64,000 bases of DNA from Arctopsyche grandis (GCF_051622035.1 NC_135364.1:24668501-24732500); one strand, 5' to 3'. Shown: positions 44,731 to 57,063, counted from the first letter of the stretch. Notes: generated from the sequence alone by a model not told the origin. A program made the numbers and translations.

Positions 44731-45600
44731 ATAAAAATTAAATATGTATCTATCCGCTATAAATGTACTCGTAATCATCGAGAAAATCGAATAAACTTTT
44801 TCATTCAGGCCAGCATTTGGATACATGGCCTTTTTTACTGGTAAAAAATCGCTTGATCAATGAGCCAAGCTGTGAATTCAGTATTTAGTATATTAGTATG
44901 AAACCGTTTAGTATACTAATGCTTTATATAGGTATATTTGATTTTATATGAATAATATCAGTGACTAGTACTATTACATTTTTCTTATTATCTCAACGCC
45001 GCACGAATTTAGCTTTAAATCAAATTACTTCACCCACCGTTGAAATTCATTCCCCAAAGTTTGCGTTCATTTATCATTATTCATTTTTAATATTTAAAAG
45101 GGGATGGCTTAATAAGACGTAGGATCTAAGGGAGGGGGGATATTACAGAAAGGGAAATGAGGGGGATCGATAATAAATGAAACTTTTTAATTTCTTTCGA
45201 GGTGCTTATCGTCGTTTGCGTTAAGAAGCCTTCACTACAGTCAAGTGGAAAAAGTTAAAATCTTGTATTGGCATGTGGGGGTCATCAATCATACCGAGCT
45301 GCAAGCTTTTGGCAGGCAAGCCAAGCCCAAATTGCCACTCACGGTAGAGATTTCCTCGCATTTTTCGATATAAATGTGAATTCTCGAATGCATGCATGTA
45401 AATTAAAAGTTAATTCGATCGGAATCAATCGCTGCAGTATGGCGATCGGTTGATATTGATCGGTCAGTTTGTGCGTGTGTATGGGCAACTGTTTAAAATT
45501 CATAAACTTGAAAATTATAGGGGAGCATCTGGTCAGTGGATAGTTCAATATCTCGTAAAGCTTTATAGCCATACCGCACTTCTAATTATATGTCTGTTAA
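44731..45600. other. AT-rich then moderately GC-raised sequence (45000-45560)
   Basis: A G-rich tract GGGAGGGGGGATATTACAG near 45131. Frames short and conflicting. Confidence 0.4.
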
Positions 45601-46589
45601 CTGTTGTAATAGTTTTGTGTGTAGTTTGAAATATGCACGTAGTATGTACATACGTTCTCTATTGTGAACATTATGGTTAGATCCTTCGAACACGTCAAAA
45701 GTTCTAAACGATTCCGTCGATAGATAGGATAATTGTCCATTTTATGGAATCGTTTGGTAGTGTAAGTCCTGATTAACAGACGTTTAGTATCGTTTAAAAT
45801 AGAGTGATATGCATTTAAAGTGATATGCATCACTCATGACTAGCTCTTGTAAAAGAAACGAAGCTTTTGTCTTAAAAATAATTAAACTGAGTTGAAACGA
45901 GTGAAGTAAAAATATATATGAGAGATAATGAGAACCTTTAATGGAAATTGTATAAGATATAGTGTGAAAAAGTTATAGGCGTTTAAACAATTGAAATCTG
46001 ACAAAATGAGTGGGGGGTGGATAGTCAAACAAGCGACAAAATACCGTCTCGAAATAATATATTATAATGTGTTTAGTATGCTTTACAAATATTTAAGAGA
46101 TGAATGAACCATAATTAAAATTAGCATGAAAATAAAGTATTATAAAACAATTGTTGTTCGCATATTTATGTATGTATATTGAACAAAATCAAACTCAATT
46201 AGACTTTCTGTTTATTTTTTGACAATTTCTTTCTTGATATCTCTTTTTTTTGTTTACTTTGACCTCTGTGTTGCATTATCGATTACCTGTAATACTAATT
46301 TTAAAATAAAATTAGATTAAATCAATAATTAATATGAAATTAAATGTCTACCCAATAAAATGTATCACTACAAAATTAACTTTGATTGAATAAATATAAA
46401 TTATTTAATTACAGTTAAAGTTGGTTTTGGTATGTAGATTGTATTGCATTGAAATTTGCTTTGTCGATATTGTATATATATGTACATAATATATTGATAT
46501 TGTACGTATACGTACACATGTATTGTAAGTTTTGAATTTGAACGACCATAAATCCACCTGTATTTGAATTCGGGTTATAAAAGTTGAAC
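45601..46589. other. AT-rich intronic sequence
   Basis: Nothing recognised. Confidence 0.5.
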
Positions 46590-47420
46590 GTGTTTAATAA
46601 AAATAAAATTGGGTATTGTATACTTTATAAATCGTATTGCGAATCCGTCGTTTCGGATGCTTATAAACCCTGACAGCAATACGGTTCACTCTTTTTCCGG
46701 TCCCGGGGATGTATTGAAATTCAAAACAAGTTTTGTTCACGTGCTCGGGCGCTGATAAAACTTTTCGAATTCGGTTGAAACAATCGGAGCAACTAACGTG
46801 ACAGTAATTGTCGGTTTTACTATGAAAAAGCGGTTAAAACTTTTGCGGTTCGAGAATGTACACAAACCGGGACTATGTATGTATGTATTATAGTATATAC
46901 CTACTGGTATGTTTGGAAAAGAATAACGACGATCGTGACTATTAAGTTATTAAAATATTTGAAAACACGGCAAAACTGAATGGGGTGAAAATATTATTAC
47001 TTAGGAAGGTCTTCGCGTGCTACGAGCGCTGAATAAAATAGGAAAACTATTTCGCGCCGAAAGTGCAAGCTCCGTTTTAAAAATTGCAGACTTTTTCGCG
47101 TTGTTTTTTTCAGTGAAGCTTAATCTGAATCTGTCTTAAATAAAAAATAAATTGTACATCAGCACTTTTCTCATAAGAGGAGGTTGACAACCCCCCCCCA
47201 CCCCCCATTTCGAAAGCTTCCGTAACGTTTTTAATTTCCATACCAAGTGCACTCTCGGTGAAAAGTCCCTCTATTGAAAGCCCTTTTTTCTCGCTATCCC
47301 TCTAATACTAATTTGCATTTTGTGATGAACGGGGATGGAATATTTTGAGATTTTCGCCTCTCGGCCTGAGATTATTCAAACAAGTCGCAAACATTGCCGC
47401 GCCCGCATCATACATACACA
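46590..47420. other. GC-raised block with a poly-C tract (47190-47206)
   Basis: Non-repetitive. Contains TTTCCGGTCCCGGGGATG near 46694. No credible frames. Candidate noncoding element. Confidence 0.4.
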
Positions 47421-48479
47421 TAATGCATAGTAGATATGCATAATGCATGCCATGAAAATTAAAATTAGATTTTTGTCTGTTGTAAATATAATGTATGTAT
47501 GTGTATTCGTGACGATCCGACGGGTGATAATTTGAATTTTATAGTAAGTTTTGAGAGTTGTTTATGTCGACATGCGATTTTCACTATTTGCATGGTCAGA
47601 CTTGGGATGTCTGGACACGAAAGGTCAGTTTCGATTGGTCTGATAGCTGACACGTCAATCAGATGGTATGTAATTTTGATTGGAGGATTTAATGTACATA
47701 TATTCAAAGGGCTTAAATCGTAATTAATTCAGATGTCATTTGATGTACATACAAAATACGTTGATGTTATCTAATCAACTTTCCTTTGAACTTTACATAT
47801 ACAATATTGACAGCACTTATAGTAGCTTTTAATTTTTTTTTTGTATCGAAGAAACTTTAATGGTTTTCGAATAAGTGCTATTTTTATAGCAAGGATTTTA
47901 ATTGTATTCAAAATTCAATTTTTCTATTACGATTGTCGGCGTGCTTCTAAAATCGTTTGTATAAAAAATCTTCAAATATCTTTGTGCTTTATTATTTAGT
48001 CTATTGTGCTTATGTGCCTTCTAAAAGGCTATGCATTTAATTTTATAACCAAGTTTTCGTTTTAAAATAGAAAGAAAATGACGGGAAATTATGCAAATGC
48101 TTTTTTTAAACCTCAAACATAAATTTACTTATTTTATTTTTAATCAAGAATTGTTTTATATATTTTTTTATTATTTAAAATAGTATTTGTAAATTTGCAA
48201 GTGTCAAACTTTAAGTTTTTTATTCTATAAGATCAGACTTGTAAATCTCCCGGGAATATAAATTAGCCGGAATCTTAAATTTTGACAATATAGTAGCATC
48301 ATAAAATATTTCAACCGATTCGATTAGGATAAAATTGATGATTTTTCCTACATAATAAAATCGATATTTAAGTAATCAGAAACCTTAAGCTTTGTAAATA
48401 GTATAATAATAGTTTCCAATAAAAAGGTTTTGCTTATTAATCTTATTTTAGTTTGATTTTCACGAAATTCCTATTACGT
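47421..48479. other. AT-rich intronic sequence
   Basis: Overlapping opposite frames at 47465-47723 mirror each other and have no domain. Nothing else. Confidence 0.45.
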
Positions 48480-48960
48480 TTGAAAGCATTTTAATCACAC
48501 AAGCAGTCGCATATGATTGTGGGTCACAATATACGATCATATAAAAGCAACATTTCCGCAAAACGACTGTACATGTCATCCACATCCGAAACACACATTT
48601 GACATCAACGAATGCACGTAGGTCGAAGAACAACGTCGGAAGTCGCTCTACACGTGTTCATGTGTATTTCAAAATACAACCATTTACAATATTGTGATTG
48701 ACAACTGGGCTCAACTCGGAAACGGGCGTTTTAACGGCCGTTTTACGATGCAAATAAATAATTAACGGCCGTCCATCGGAATCAATAAGGGACGCGACGA
48801 CACGGTCGATGATAATTTTATGGGCCCGTTTCGACGCTCGTTTCGCAATAAGTTTGGTCCTTGTTTGAGGAGCTCGACCTCCCCTTTCGGCTCATATTAA
48901 AATAAATAGATTGCCGCATTAAATTTTGCAACCATCTCTACAATGGTGAGATGGTTTAGT
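48480..48960. other. GC-raised block
   Basis: Contains AACGGGCGTTTTAACGGCCG then TTTTACGATGCAAATAAATA (octamer-like) and TTAACGGCCGTCC: a repeated ACGGCCGT core within 50 bp. Candidate enhancer-type element. Confidence 0.45.
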
Positions 48961-49514
48961 GCAGTGATTACCAACTGGTGGTACAGGAGTACGCAAAAAG
49001 CTTTGGTAAATACTGAAAAATATATAGACAGCTATTAACGTTGAAAAATATAAATCACTGTAGATTTTTGTCTCTTTAGCTAAAAGTTAAATAAGTCAGT
49101 ACAAAGGTATTTTCGTTAAGAATAAATTTTTATATCAATATTTATATAAAGAATGTTTAAAATACGTTTTTATGAATTGAAAACACTGCTATTTAATCTA
49201 TGACTTTTTAGAAATTCAACATTGCGATTATCATCATTCTTCTTGTTTAGGTTTATCGCAAACACATGTATGAACTAGTTGTGTAAAATTTTTACTTTTT
49301 TTGTAATAGAAATTGCTAATAGAAATCACTAAAAATGTTTTGTTAAAAGAGTTTTGTTTCAAAATAAGTTGAATATTCATTCTATTCTGCTCATCAATAA
49401 GTAGGGTTTATATTAATACAAGTCTTACTAAACTGTTTCAACTTAAGAATAAGGGGTTCTTTTGACGACCATGAATCCTTCAAATCATCATTTACAGCAA
49501 TTCACCATTCACTG
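48961..49514. other. AT-rich intronic sequence
   Basis: Nothing recognised. Confidence 0.5.
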
Positions 49515-49948
49515 TATTTTAATTTTACAAAGATATATACCAGGAAGTCCTCATTGATAAACCCCAATGCGTCTTCCTAAACAATTAATTACAAAACATT
49601 GCAGCATTTTTATTACATAAATCACTGTATTTTGACAGGCTGAAGAACACGAAATTAACAATTAATTAACTAATTAATCCATTTATACATCTATGGATTT
49701 ATACTTGTACATAAATTGTTACATATTGTACATAAATCAAATTCAGATATTTGTGACAGCAGGTAGGATGATTTTTGCCAATTTGAGGAACCGTTTCAAT
49801 GAAAATCAGATAAATTGGCAAACTCTGGTAAGAAACGATTGACTTAAAGTCACAAATATCCAAATATAACCAACTGTATTAGATATAAGCACGGGATCGA
49901 ACCCGGAACCTCTCGGTACTAAACATAATTACCGACCCATACTGCTGG
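49515..49948 (-). mobile_element. tRNA-derived SINE, full-length, minus orientation
   Basis: Read on the minus strand: head CCAGCAGTATGGGTCGG, B box GGGTTCGATCCCGTG, body GGATATTTGTGAC, AGAGTTTGCCAATTTATCTG, a CTAATTAATTGTTAAT-like region, and the 3' hairpin AGGAAG/CTTCCT (49573-49578 with 49542-49547), then an A-rich tail at 49515-49530. The middle TTCGTGTTCTTCAGC and GTGATTTATGTAATAA match the copy at 30101-30560, confirming one family about 430-460 bp long. Confidence 0.9.
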
Positions 49949-50232
49949 CTGAAGGCCTCTCCAACACGTTCCCTTTCTTTTCTGATTTGGGCAACTCTTA
50001 TTTATCCATCTTAGCTTACATACTTATCTAATTTCATGCACCCATCTTCCCTGTGGCCTTTCTAACACCCTTCCACATTCTTTCGGGTACCATTTGAGCG
50101 CTTTTTCGTAATTCATCGCCCATTGCCATTTCAATATCTTTACGCTCTCCATTATATAAACTAACCTCGTCATACTTATCATCCACGTATTCCGTTTTCT
50201 ATCTCTCTTCATATTGCCGAGCATACACAAAA
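49949..50232 (-). pseudogene. RTE-type LINE fragment
   Basis: Minus-strand translation carries K-R-D-R-K-R-N-T-W, I-M-E-S-V-K-I-L-K-W-Q-W-A, K-A-L-K-W-Y-P-K-E-C and R-P-Q-G-R-W-V: the C-terminal end of an RTE-type polymerase, open for 71 codons. It abuts the SINE head; in the related fragment at 16066 the homologous position reads ACTGCTGGATGAAGGC, so the SINE junction CTGCTGGCTGAAGGC falls at a chance match between the two elements. Confidence 0.85.
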
Positions 50233-50950
50233 TAAACAAACTAAATTTGACACTTCAGAATAGCTTAATAATTTGATACTTCAGAATAGAGTTAAATTTA
50301 TGATTAAAAAAGTGGATTTTTCTAATATGAGGGGTACAATTTATGGAAATGAGCTACCGATGGATACGTGAGTCAAAAATGTTTGTTGCCGATGTTGTAG
50401 TGTATCGGTTTTCCGGGATACTGCAAAAAGTATCGTACACATGTGGGGCCCTCCCCGCGATATTAGGTAATATATCATAGCGGCGCACTGGGGCCTGGTA
50501 TAACCGGGTAATTGAATATCTAAACATTCAATTTTCTGTCGGCTTGAATGCCGAAGAAGTACACTGTAATTTCGAGGTTGTTTCGGCATCAAATTCAATA
50601 TTTTTCGCCCCTGTTGCGCGGTGCAAATATTGGAGTTTGCGGAAAGCTCCCGGTTTTGGCTTTTTAACGGGGGTGCCTTATCGCCGACGCCGATCTCGTT
50701 TTGCGCACCCGAAAGGTAATTGCGAAATTGCATTGTGGATTTTTATGGATTGAATACCGTCGTAAATTCTCGGGCTAATGCCGAAATTACTGCACGCTCT
50801 CACAATAAAAAAGTTCGGCAAACAAGCCGCGTCCGTAATGAGTCTCGCGATCTAATCGATGTGGGTATTATGCCGTAAAGTACGATGTTTTGATTTATGG
50901 CGTACTGCAGTAGATTATAAATTGTCAGTTATGTTGTAAATTTGTTCTTG
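50233..50950. other. GC-raised block (50320-50950)
   Basis: A 130-codon minus frame (50341-50733) overlaps a 69-codon plus frame; neither has a domain. Candidate conserved noncoding element. Confidence 0.4.
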
Positions 50951-51587
50951 GCCGATTGATGGATCTGTATAAAAATTACTCCTACGCAACTCCGTGATTT
51001 TGTAATACACTATTGTTTTCTAACATAAAATTTTGCACAAAAAGAGTTTGTACAAAAAGTTCATAGAGTTGCGAGTGACTCTTTGATGAAGGAATTGATA
51101 TATTATATGTGCATATATATGTTCCAATGAATTCTGGTATAATTATGGATTGACATAGAATAAGCGTGAAGACTTTCCATTTTGATCATCCAAATGGCGT
51201 TAGTTGCTTTTAAATTTCAATTTAAAATATATGCATGTAAAAATCCATTAACTTTCTGTGTGCAATGGGTTGGCAAAAACGTATTAAAAATTTGAAACGA
51301 AATACACTTTCGGCAGAATTTGCATTCAACGGAATAAATCGGTTGGTTAACACATTGTTTTTGTCATATATTGCATTCAAAAACAGGAATTCATTTAACC
51401 ATATTCCCATTATTAGTTCATGAGCACGTTTTGTTTATTTAAACTTTTCAATTTAAATTCAATATTAAACCTATTGTATTTATGTTTGTATATGAAGGAA
51501 AATTTGGATATGTATGTATGTAATACACATGTAAATCATTAAATGAAATCGAACATTGTATTATAATATAGTATACGTATAAGCATT
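50951..51587. other. AT-rich intronic sequence
   Basis: Nothing recognised. Confidence 0.5.
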
Positions 51588-52262
51588 TATTCTCGTTAAT
51601 TCATTTTGTTTTACAACTTCTACGTGGTAAATCGTCATGCCCGTCATTGCTGGAACAGTTGGAACTTTATGTCTCTAATATTTATGTGCGTGGTAGACAT
51701 TATGATTTGATGTCTGGAATTCCTGCCCGCACAGCTCCTTATCGGATGGTTCCTTTTCCAAGAGCTATCCCATTTATTAATGAAATCATTGCTGTCGTAC
51801 CTGAATGTGATATTTTTCACCTCAGTGAGTGTAGGTTATCAGAGATTATTTAAAATTATTTGTCAGGTAGCCTGCATTCATCATTATTTAATTAATTGTA
51901 TGTGATATTTCAGCGAATTTTGATCTTCTACATATCTTCAATTTGGGCCTCGCAAAAATGTTCTGTATTTATTGCTGGTTCTTACATACATACTAGTGTC
52001 GGCTGTAAATTCTAGATATTCTCAACTTTCTCCTTATATTTCTCCGTATTTATTCATTACTTTATGTTTTGTGACTATTTGTATTGTTGTTTGAATTTTT
52101 TCTGCTATTGGTTTTTCTTGTGTATTACATATACATATGTGCATATATAAATAGGTATTTTTGCTGTTTATTTATTTTTTCTTTGTTATATTTTCGACTA
52201 TTATGGCGTATTAATTTAATTTATTATTAATTCCTTTAATACCATAATGGACAAAACTTCAA
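51588..52262 (+). mobile_element. LINE B 3' fragment, plus orientation
   Basis: Begins with TTCTCGTTAATTCATTTTGT, in register with LINE B coding sequence, and ends with a hairpin CTATTATGG (52198-52206) / CCATAATGG (52242-52250), 9 bp with one G-U pair. The stem matches the LINE B stem position but has changed bases on both sides; the loop is eroded. Confidence 0.85.
51604..51853 (+). pseudogene. LINE B polymerase C-terminal remnant
   Basis: About 83 open codons: F-V-L-Q-L-L-R-G, S-C-P-S-L-L-E-Q-L, N-I-Y-V-R-G-R-H-Y, F-P-R-A-I-P-F-I-N-E-I-I, V-P-E-C-D-I-F-H-L, ending at a stop at the end of the interval. It corresponds to the last third of the LINE B product at 40782-41654. Severe 5' truncation. 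Confidence 0.85.
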
Positions 52263-52299
52263 ATAAAACAAATATATGTACATACATAGATACATTATT

Positions 52300-52799
52300 C
52301 AAAAACCAACTTCCTTGGGGAAAGTATTGTTTACTTTTCTGTCGATCTTAAGGTGTATATTACAATATACATAAAGAACTACGTATACTATACAAAATGA
52401 AAATGTCAAAGTTGCCGTCCCACAAAGATTAATTTATTTCATCAATTTCTTCTAAATTTTATTTGGGAACATCAATAAAATAAGCAATAGTTCTCTATAT
52501 TGCGGTTATTTACAGAACTTCATGTAAAAATTCAAACATTTTTCACATCACTTTGACATTATACTGCGACTAATTCTCATCTACATAAGGCATCATTTTT
52601 TTTTAAAAAGCAACAAATATTTATTGAAGTAATATTTCTATGCATGAGATAAACTCGGATTCATATAAATTTTAAAGGTGATTTATTTTGCCGCATCAAA
52701 GCTTCGTCTTATACATATGTATCGTGTGTACATATATGTACATATATATAGTTACGCCAAAAGCTAATTCTCAATTTTGATTCAATGGCATCTATTTTT
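52300..52799. repeat. possible dispersed repeat Y, copy 2, and AT-rich sequence
   Basis: See 15501-15730. The remainder has TACATATATGTACATATATA at 52729 and nothing else. Confidence 0.35.
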
Positions 52800-53880
52800 A
52801 GAAAAACCTTTGAAGGGTCTGTCTGCCTACGAATTGGGGTTCTCCGAGCAAAACTTTCACCCATACGAGAGTGTCATAGAGACATACCCTTACGGACGGG
52901 TCCGGTTTGGTCTGTGGTAATTTATTCAAAGATCCGTCCTCCCGATCGATGGTTTAATAATTGACGTTCGGTTAAATATTGAGTGGGGTTTTCGCGCACG
53001 CGCTCCCCCGACATTAGCCACCCACCCACCCCCAACCGGTACCTCCTTTAAACAATCTCGCAGCATAAGAGTTCCAGTCACGCCGCCGACATAGAATTCC
53101 AAATGATGTCAACCTATAAGTGAATGTAAAATATTCAGGGCGCTCGCAGGGCCCCCGCGCTTAACAGGAGGGGGGGGGGTCCCCATGGAGGACCCTCACC
53201 ATCCCCCTCCCCTATGCTCCCTTTGCCTCATCCGCTCCCCTCCGGTGCACGCGTCCTTCCTGGACCGGGCGCGGGGCCCCGCTGATCAAATATTTAAAGA
53301 TCCGTGAAACTTTTCTGTTCCGTTGTGCGAGCCTCTCCGGCCCGAGAGCACATCCTGTAAATAACTTTTCAATAAGCTCATTTCGCTAAGAGGTTTTTCG
53401 CCGTCGCGTAGCATTTTAATGCGCACATGTGTAGGCTCGAGACGATACGGCGCGCCATTAGAAAGTCTTTAGCCGGCGGGGATAAATACGTAATAGCCGG
53501 GGATGCTGTTCCCTTTCTACCCCTCTGTGTGTGTGTGTGTCTCTCGTACGATGTGGCCCTTTAATTTTTAATAAGCATCCTGAGGATCCGTTAATAGCTC
53601 GTTAGGATTATGAGCGTGATGCGCATTAACGAAATTGGCTTGTCAATGTTGTGCGTGTGTTATTATGTGTGGCAGGAGAGAACTCGCGCTTTCGAAATTA
53701 TGCACGAGCCAAAACGCGATAATTAATTTATTCGACGTCGTTATCGGACCGAAATGCTAAATTAAGAATTTAATTATTAATAACGTCTCATTGTCTCCGT
53801 GTCAAAGTCGGCAGTAATGGGGGGGGCGGGGGTCATTGTAAAGTGTGTAGAATAGGGTCGTAAGCGTTTGTCTCCTTGTG
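52800..53880. other. largest GC-raised block, about 1.1 kb
   Basis: Contains a poly-G tract (53168-53178), many CpG, TG microsatellite at 53525-53540, and unique AT cores inside GC-rich sequence such as TAATTAATTTATTCGACGTC (53721) and GAATTTAATTATTAATAACG. A second poly-G run lies at 53820-53828. There is no long open frame despite the raised GC, which argues against coding. Strong candidate for a conserved regulatory element cluster. Confidence 0.5.
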
Positions 53881-54009
53881 TTCATTGAAACTATACATAT
53901 GTATGAACATACACACATGTTTGTATGTTTCAGCGAAAGTGTATCACCAGCGATATTATATGTTCACTGAAATCATATCCGATGTTTTATTTAATACAAA
54001 TGTACATAT
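53881..54009. other. short AT-rich spacer
   Basis: Nothing recognised. Confidence 0.5.
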
Positions 54010-54440
54010 ATGTTTGATGAAATATAAATATAAATATTACCCCTATTTATTTCCCACTGCCTTTTATAAGGTGTTCTAGGCTTTGACTGACTATCTTCAA
54101 GCAGAGTTATTGCCATTTCCAAATGCTTCTTTGAAATATTAAAGGAATATTATTGACAACCCTTTGATTTTATCGGAACTTAAATTTTGCGTCATCGTTT
54201 ACGTCTCTTGTAAAGGCTATCCGATTTCTTAATGTGATAGCTTAACATTTGGACCTGTTTGGTTGTCATGTTAATGAACTGGTCAGTTTTATGAGATTCA
54301 ACACTATCTAATTTACGAGTCTATTTGAATGAGATGAATGATGGCCAATTTTTATTGTTTTTTTTTTTGTAATACTGTTGTGACTCATTGGGGCAACCTG
54401 CCAGATTACATTGGTCATTATTTTGTTATTATTTTTATCT
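54010..54440 (+). mobile_element. degenerate LINE fragment related to LINE A/B
   Basis: K-Y-K-Y-Y-P-Y-L-F-P-T-A-F near the start parallels K-K-E-Y-G-Y-Y-P-Y-L-Y-P-T-P-F of LINE B, and ATCCGATTTCTTAATGTGAT later parallels the I-R-F-L-N-E segment. It ends at 54370-54415 with ACTCATTGGGGCAACCTGCC, the subfamily C 3' loop. Frames broken. Confidence 0.6.
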
Positions 54441-54927
54441 AACTATTTATATAATGCATTTATTATACTAATAAATCAAATTGAAATACATGTTCATTTT
54501 GATAATATATATTAAAAAAAAGTTATTTGGTCGTCTATTTTTCATATTAGTGCTTATAACCATTCTATTTATTTGAACTGATATTCGCTGATCTGCTTAT
54601 TTTGTTAAAGATACAGTTGCCTCAAGATTATAATTGCAATTGAAATTTTGAATGTTCTTTGGTTGACTTATTTCCAAATTCCATCCAGTTTTACCGCTTT
54701 AAAAATTTTATGTAGAGCTTTTTTACTTTATTGTTTATTTTCTTCAAGAAACTTACAGTAATTTGGTCTACAAATAGAGAATTAACACAATAAAGTTTCC
54801 AAATCATTGTAAATATTTACGGTTTCTTAATCATTTTAATTTTCTTAATTAAATTTTTATATAAAGGAAAGATTGACCTTAATGTTGAGATTAAAATATG
54901 GATACATATGTATTTGTAGAAAATACA
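54441..54927. other. AT-rich intronic sequence
   Basis: Nothing recognised. Confidence 0.5.
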
Positions 54928-55545
54928 TGAAAAAATATATTTATTTGATTTGAAGGATAAAATACCTCACAATAAGCCCTTTTCACTTTGCTGAATAACA
55001 CATTTAACATATTCATAGACAAAATAATAATAAGCTAGTAAAAAATCATTGATATTTTCAAAACTGACAAAATTAAAATGATTACGTCTAATACGAAATT
55101 AATTTTTAAAAAGTACCATTTTTTTTAGATACATATGCTTTAAATCTGAATAAAGTCCTCATTTATATATGCAATTGTCTAAAAGTTTTTAATGAAACAA
55201 TTCATTACATTATATTAATGAAACATAAGCGTAGAAAACTCAAAAAAATAAATATATTTATTTGAAAGAGTGATTTTTTTTTCAAAAGAATACAATACCT
55301 TACAATATGGCCTTTTCATTTTGCTGAAAAAAACATTTAATTTATTACTGGACACAATAATAAAGCATCAATCTTTTCAAAACTTTAACAGATTTCTCTT
55401 TTAATTTTTTTTTATTGGATTGTAATTTTTCAAAAGTATTAATTTATTGTATGTATTTACTATATTTACTTAAAACCTGAATAAATTCTCCATTTATATA
55501 TATTACTATCTAAAAGTTATAAATGAAACATTTCATTATATTACC
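54928..55545 (+). repeat. diverged two-copy tandem duplication, about 310-bp unit
   Basis: Unit 1 (54928-55240) and unit 2 (55241-55545) share, in order, AATATATTTATTTGA, AATACCT(C/T)ACAATA, CTTTTCA(C/T)TTTGCTGAA, TCTTTTCAAAACT or ATTTTCAAAACT, CTGAATAAA(G/T)TC, CATTTATATAT and ATGAAACA(A/T)TTCATTA. Older than the 19923 duplication. Confidence 0.8.
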
Positions 55546-55779
55546 TATTTATGTTCCGATACATTCATTTAAATATTTAATATACAAATTTGTTCACAAA
55601 GTACATACACATGTATGTATGTATCATACATATACCTATATATGTATATATTTATATATACATATGTAGTCATATCGTAAACAACGACGATCTAGTTATG
55701 ATGTATGTATGTATTTATGTATGTTAAACTATCGAACATGTATTCTTAAATACAATCCTCGTTCGTATGTAAACACAAA
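55546..55779. repeat. TACATA/TATGTA repeat cluster
   Basis: Dense ACATACATATGTATGTATGT-like sequence at 55600-55725, including nested palindromes. Confidence 0.7.
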
Positions 55780-56060
55780 GAAAGCAGTTGTTGTTGTTTT
55801 ATTTTAATGACGATAATAATAATCGCAGGCATGCAAGCGGGCCGTCCCCATTTTATTTTCTATTTAGAGCTTTTCCGCTCATTACTATAGTTTTCCGCGT
55901 GGTGCGTTTCCGATCGCAGTTTTCCATTTATAGTCGCCCACACGTTCATTCGAAGCGGCACGCAGTCCTACAACCATTTTCAGTTTATAACTTGTATCTT
56001 GATCATGCATACGTACCGAAGTTAATTTGCATACCTACGTAGGTAGTGATGAAGATCGGC
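55780..56060. other. small GC-raised block
   Basis: CGCAGGCATGCAAGCGGGCC and CATACGTACCGAAG; an 84-codon frame has no domain. Confidence 0.35.
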
Positions 56061-56864
56061 CTGTTTAATTACGTGCAATACATATTCCGTACTATTATTT
56101 TGAATTACACTACTATCTTTTAGTGTGTCAGTTAATGTTTGTGTTTGCAATTATATAATAACTATCCAATTATGTATTACGTCTGGTGACTTACAGTTAT
56201 TGCCTTGATATTGTGCTGAAAATATTAGTTTCCGGAAATGACCGTTAGTAATGAAACTCTTTATTTTTTAAATGATGTTTCAAAATCAATCTAATTAATT
56301 GAATCACATTTTAAAATTAGTTCTTGATACAAAAATGTGTCATCTACATATCAGAGATTAACTTTAGCATAACAGTTATATTAATATCTTTGAATACAAT
56401 ATTAGAATAACGTTTTGTAGTAATGTAATATAAATCAGTTGGAATTTTTGACTCACAGCCAGTCTATGGTATTACCTCAAAAATATGCAAAAATCTTGTA
56501 TGAAGTACCTTAATTGACTATTATTATTAATTTTTATGATATTTACAAACAAATGGGTTTACGCAATTAATTAATCATAAGCATTGAAGCCTTGGGTTGC
56601 GACTCAAAATTGGCAAAATTTTCGGTTGCAATGTTTAACAGGTAGTGAAATATTTTCAAGTTTGTTAATAGTTATATTATTTGTTAACAAATTAAGATTC
56701 TCAAGCAACTTAGTGACATTTATGATCTTTTATAACTGATTCAAATCTTTATATTATACATATATGTACGTTTTGGTTTATTAAAATTGATTATTGCTTG
56801 CATATGTTGTTTATAACTGAGCTGTTATATTTGATAGTGGCATAAATCCACGTTTCTTCATTTC
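56061..56864. other. AT-rich intronic sequence
   Basis: Nothing recognised. Confidence 0.5.
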
Positions 56865-57063
56865 GAGAAATATTTCGAAAAACATTAAATAAAATGTTTT
56901 GCGTTTAAAAATATTTTAAAATACTGGTAATACGTTTATTTTGCTTGTCCGAGATTCTGGACATATCGAATCAAAATAAATGATAGCAATTTGTGAATTG
57001 AGTTAAACAAAAATAGTGTTTTTAGATCTGAAAATTGGACTTCACCACTTTCAAATATAACGG
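56865..57063 (-). repeat. dispersed repeat X, best copy, minus orientation
   Basis: Contains the complements of GAAAGTGGTGAAGTCCAATT, AATTCACAAATTGCTATCA, ATATGTCCAGAATCTCGGAC and CGAAATATTTCTCGAAATG in that order. Other copies: 6817-6975 and 11572-11660. Probably a dead interspersed element of about 200 bp. Confidence 0.75.
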
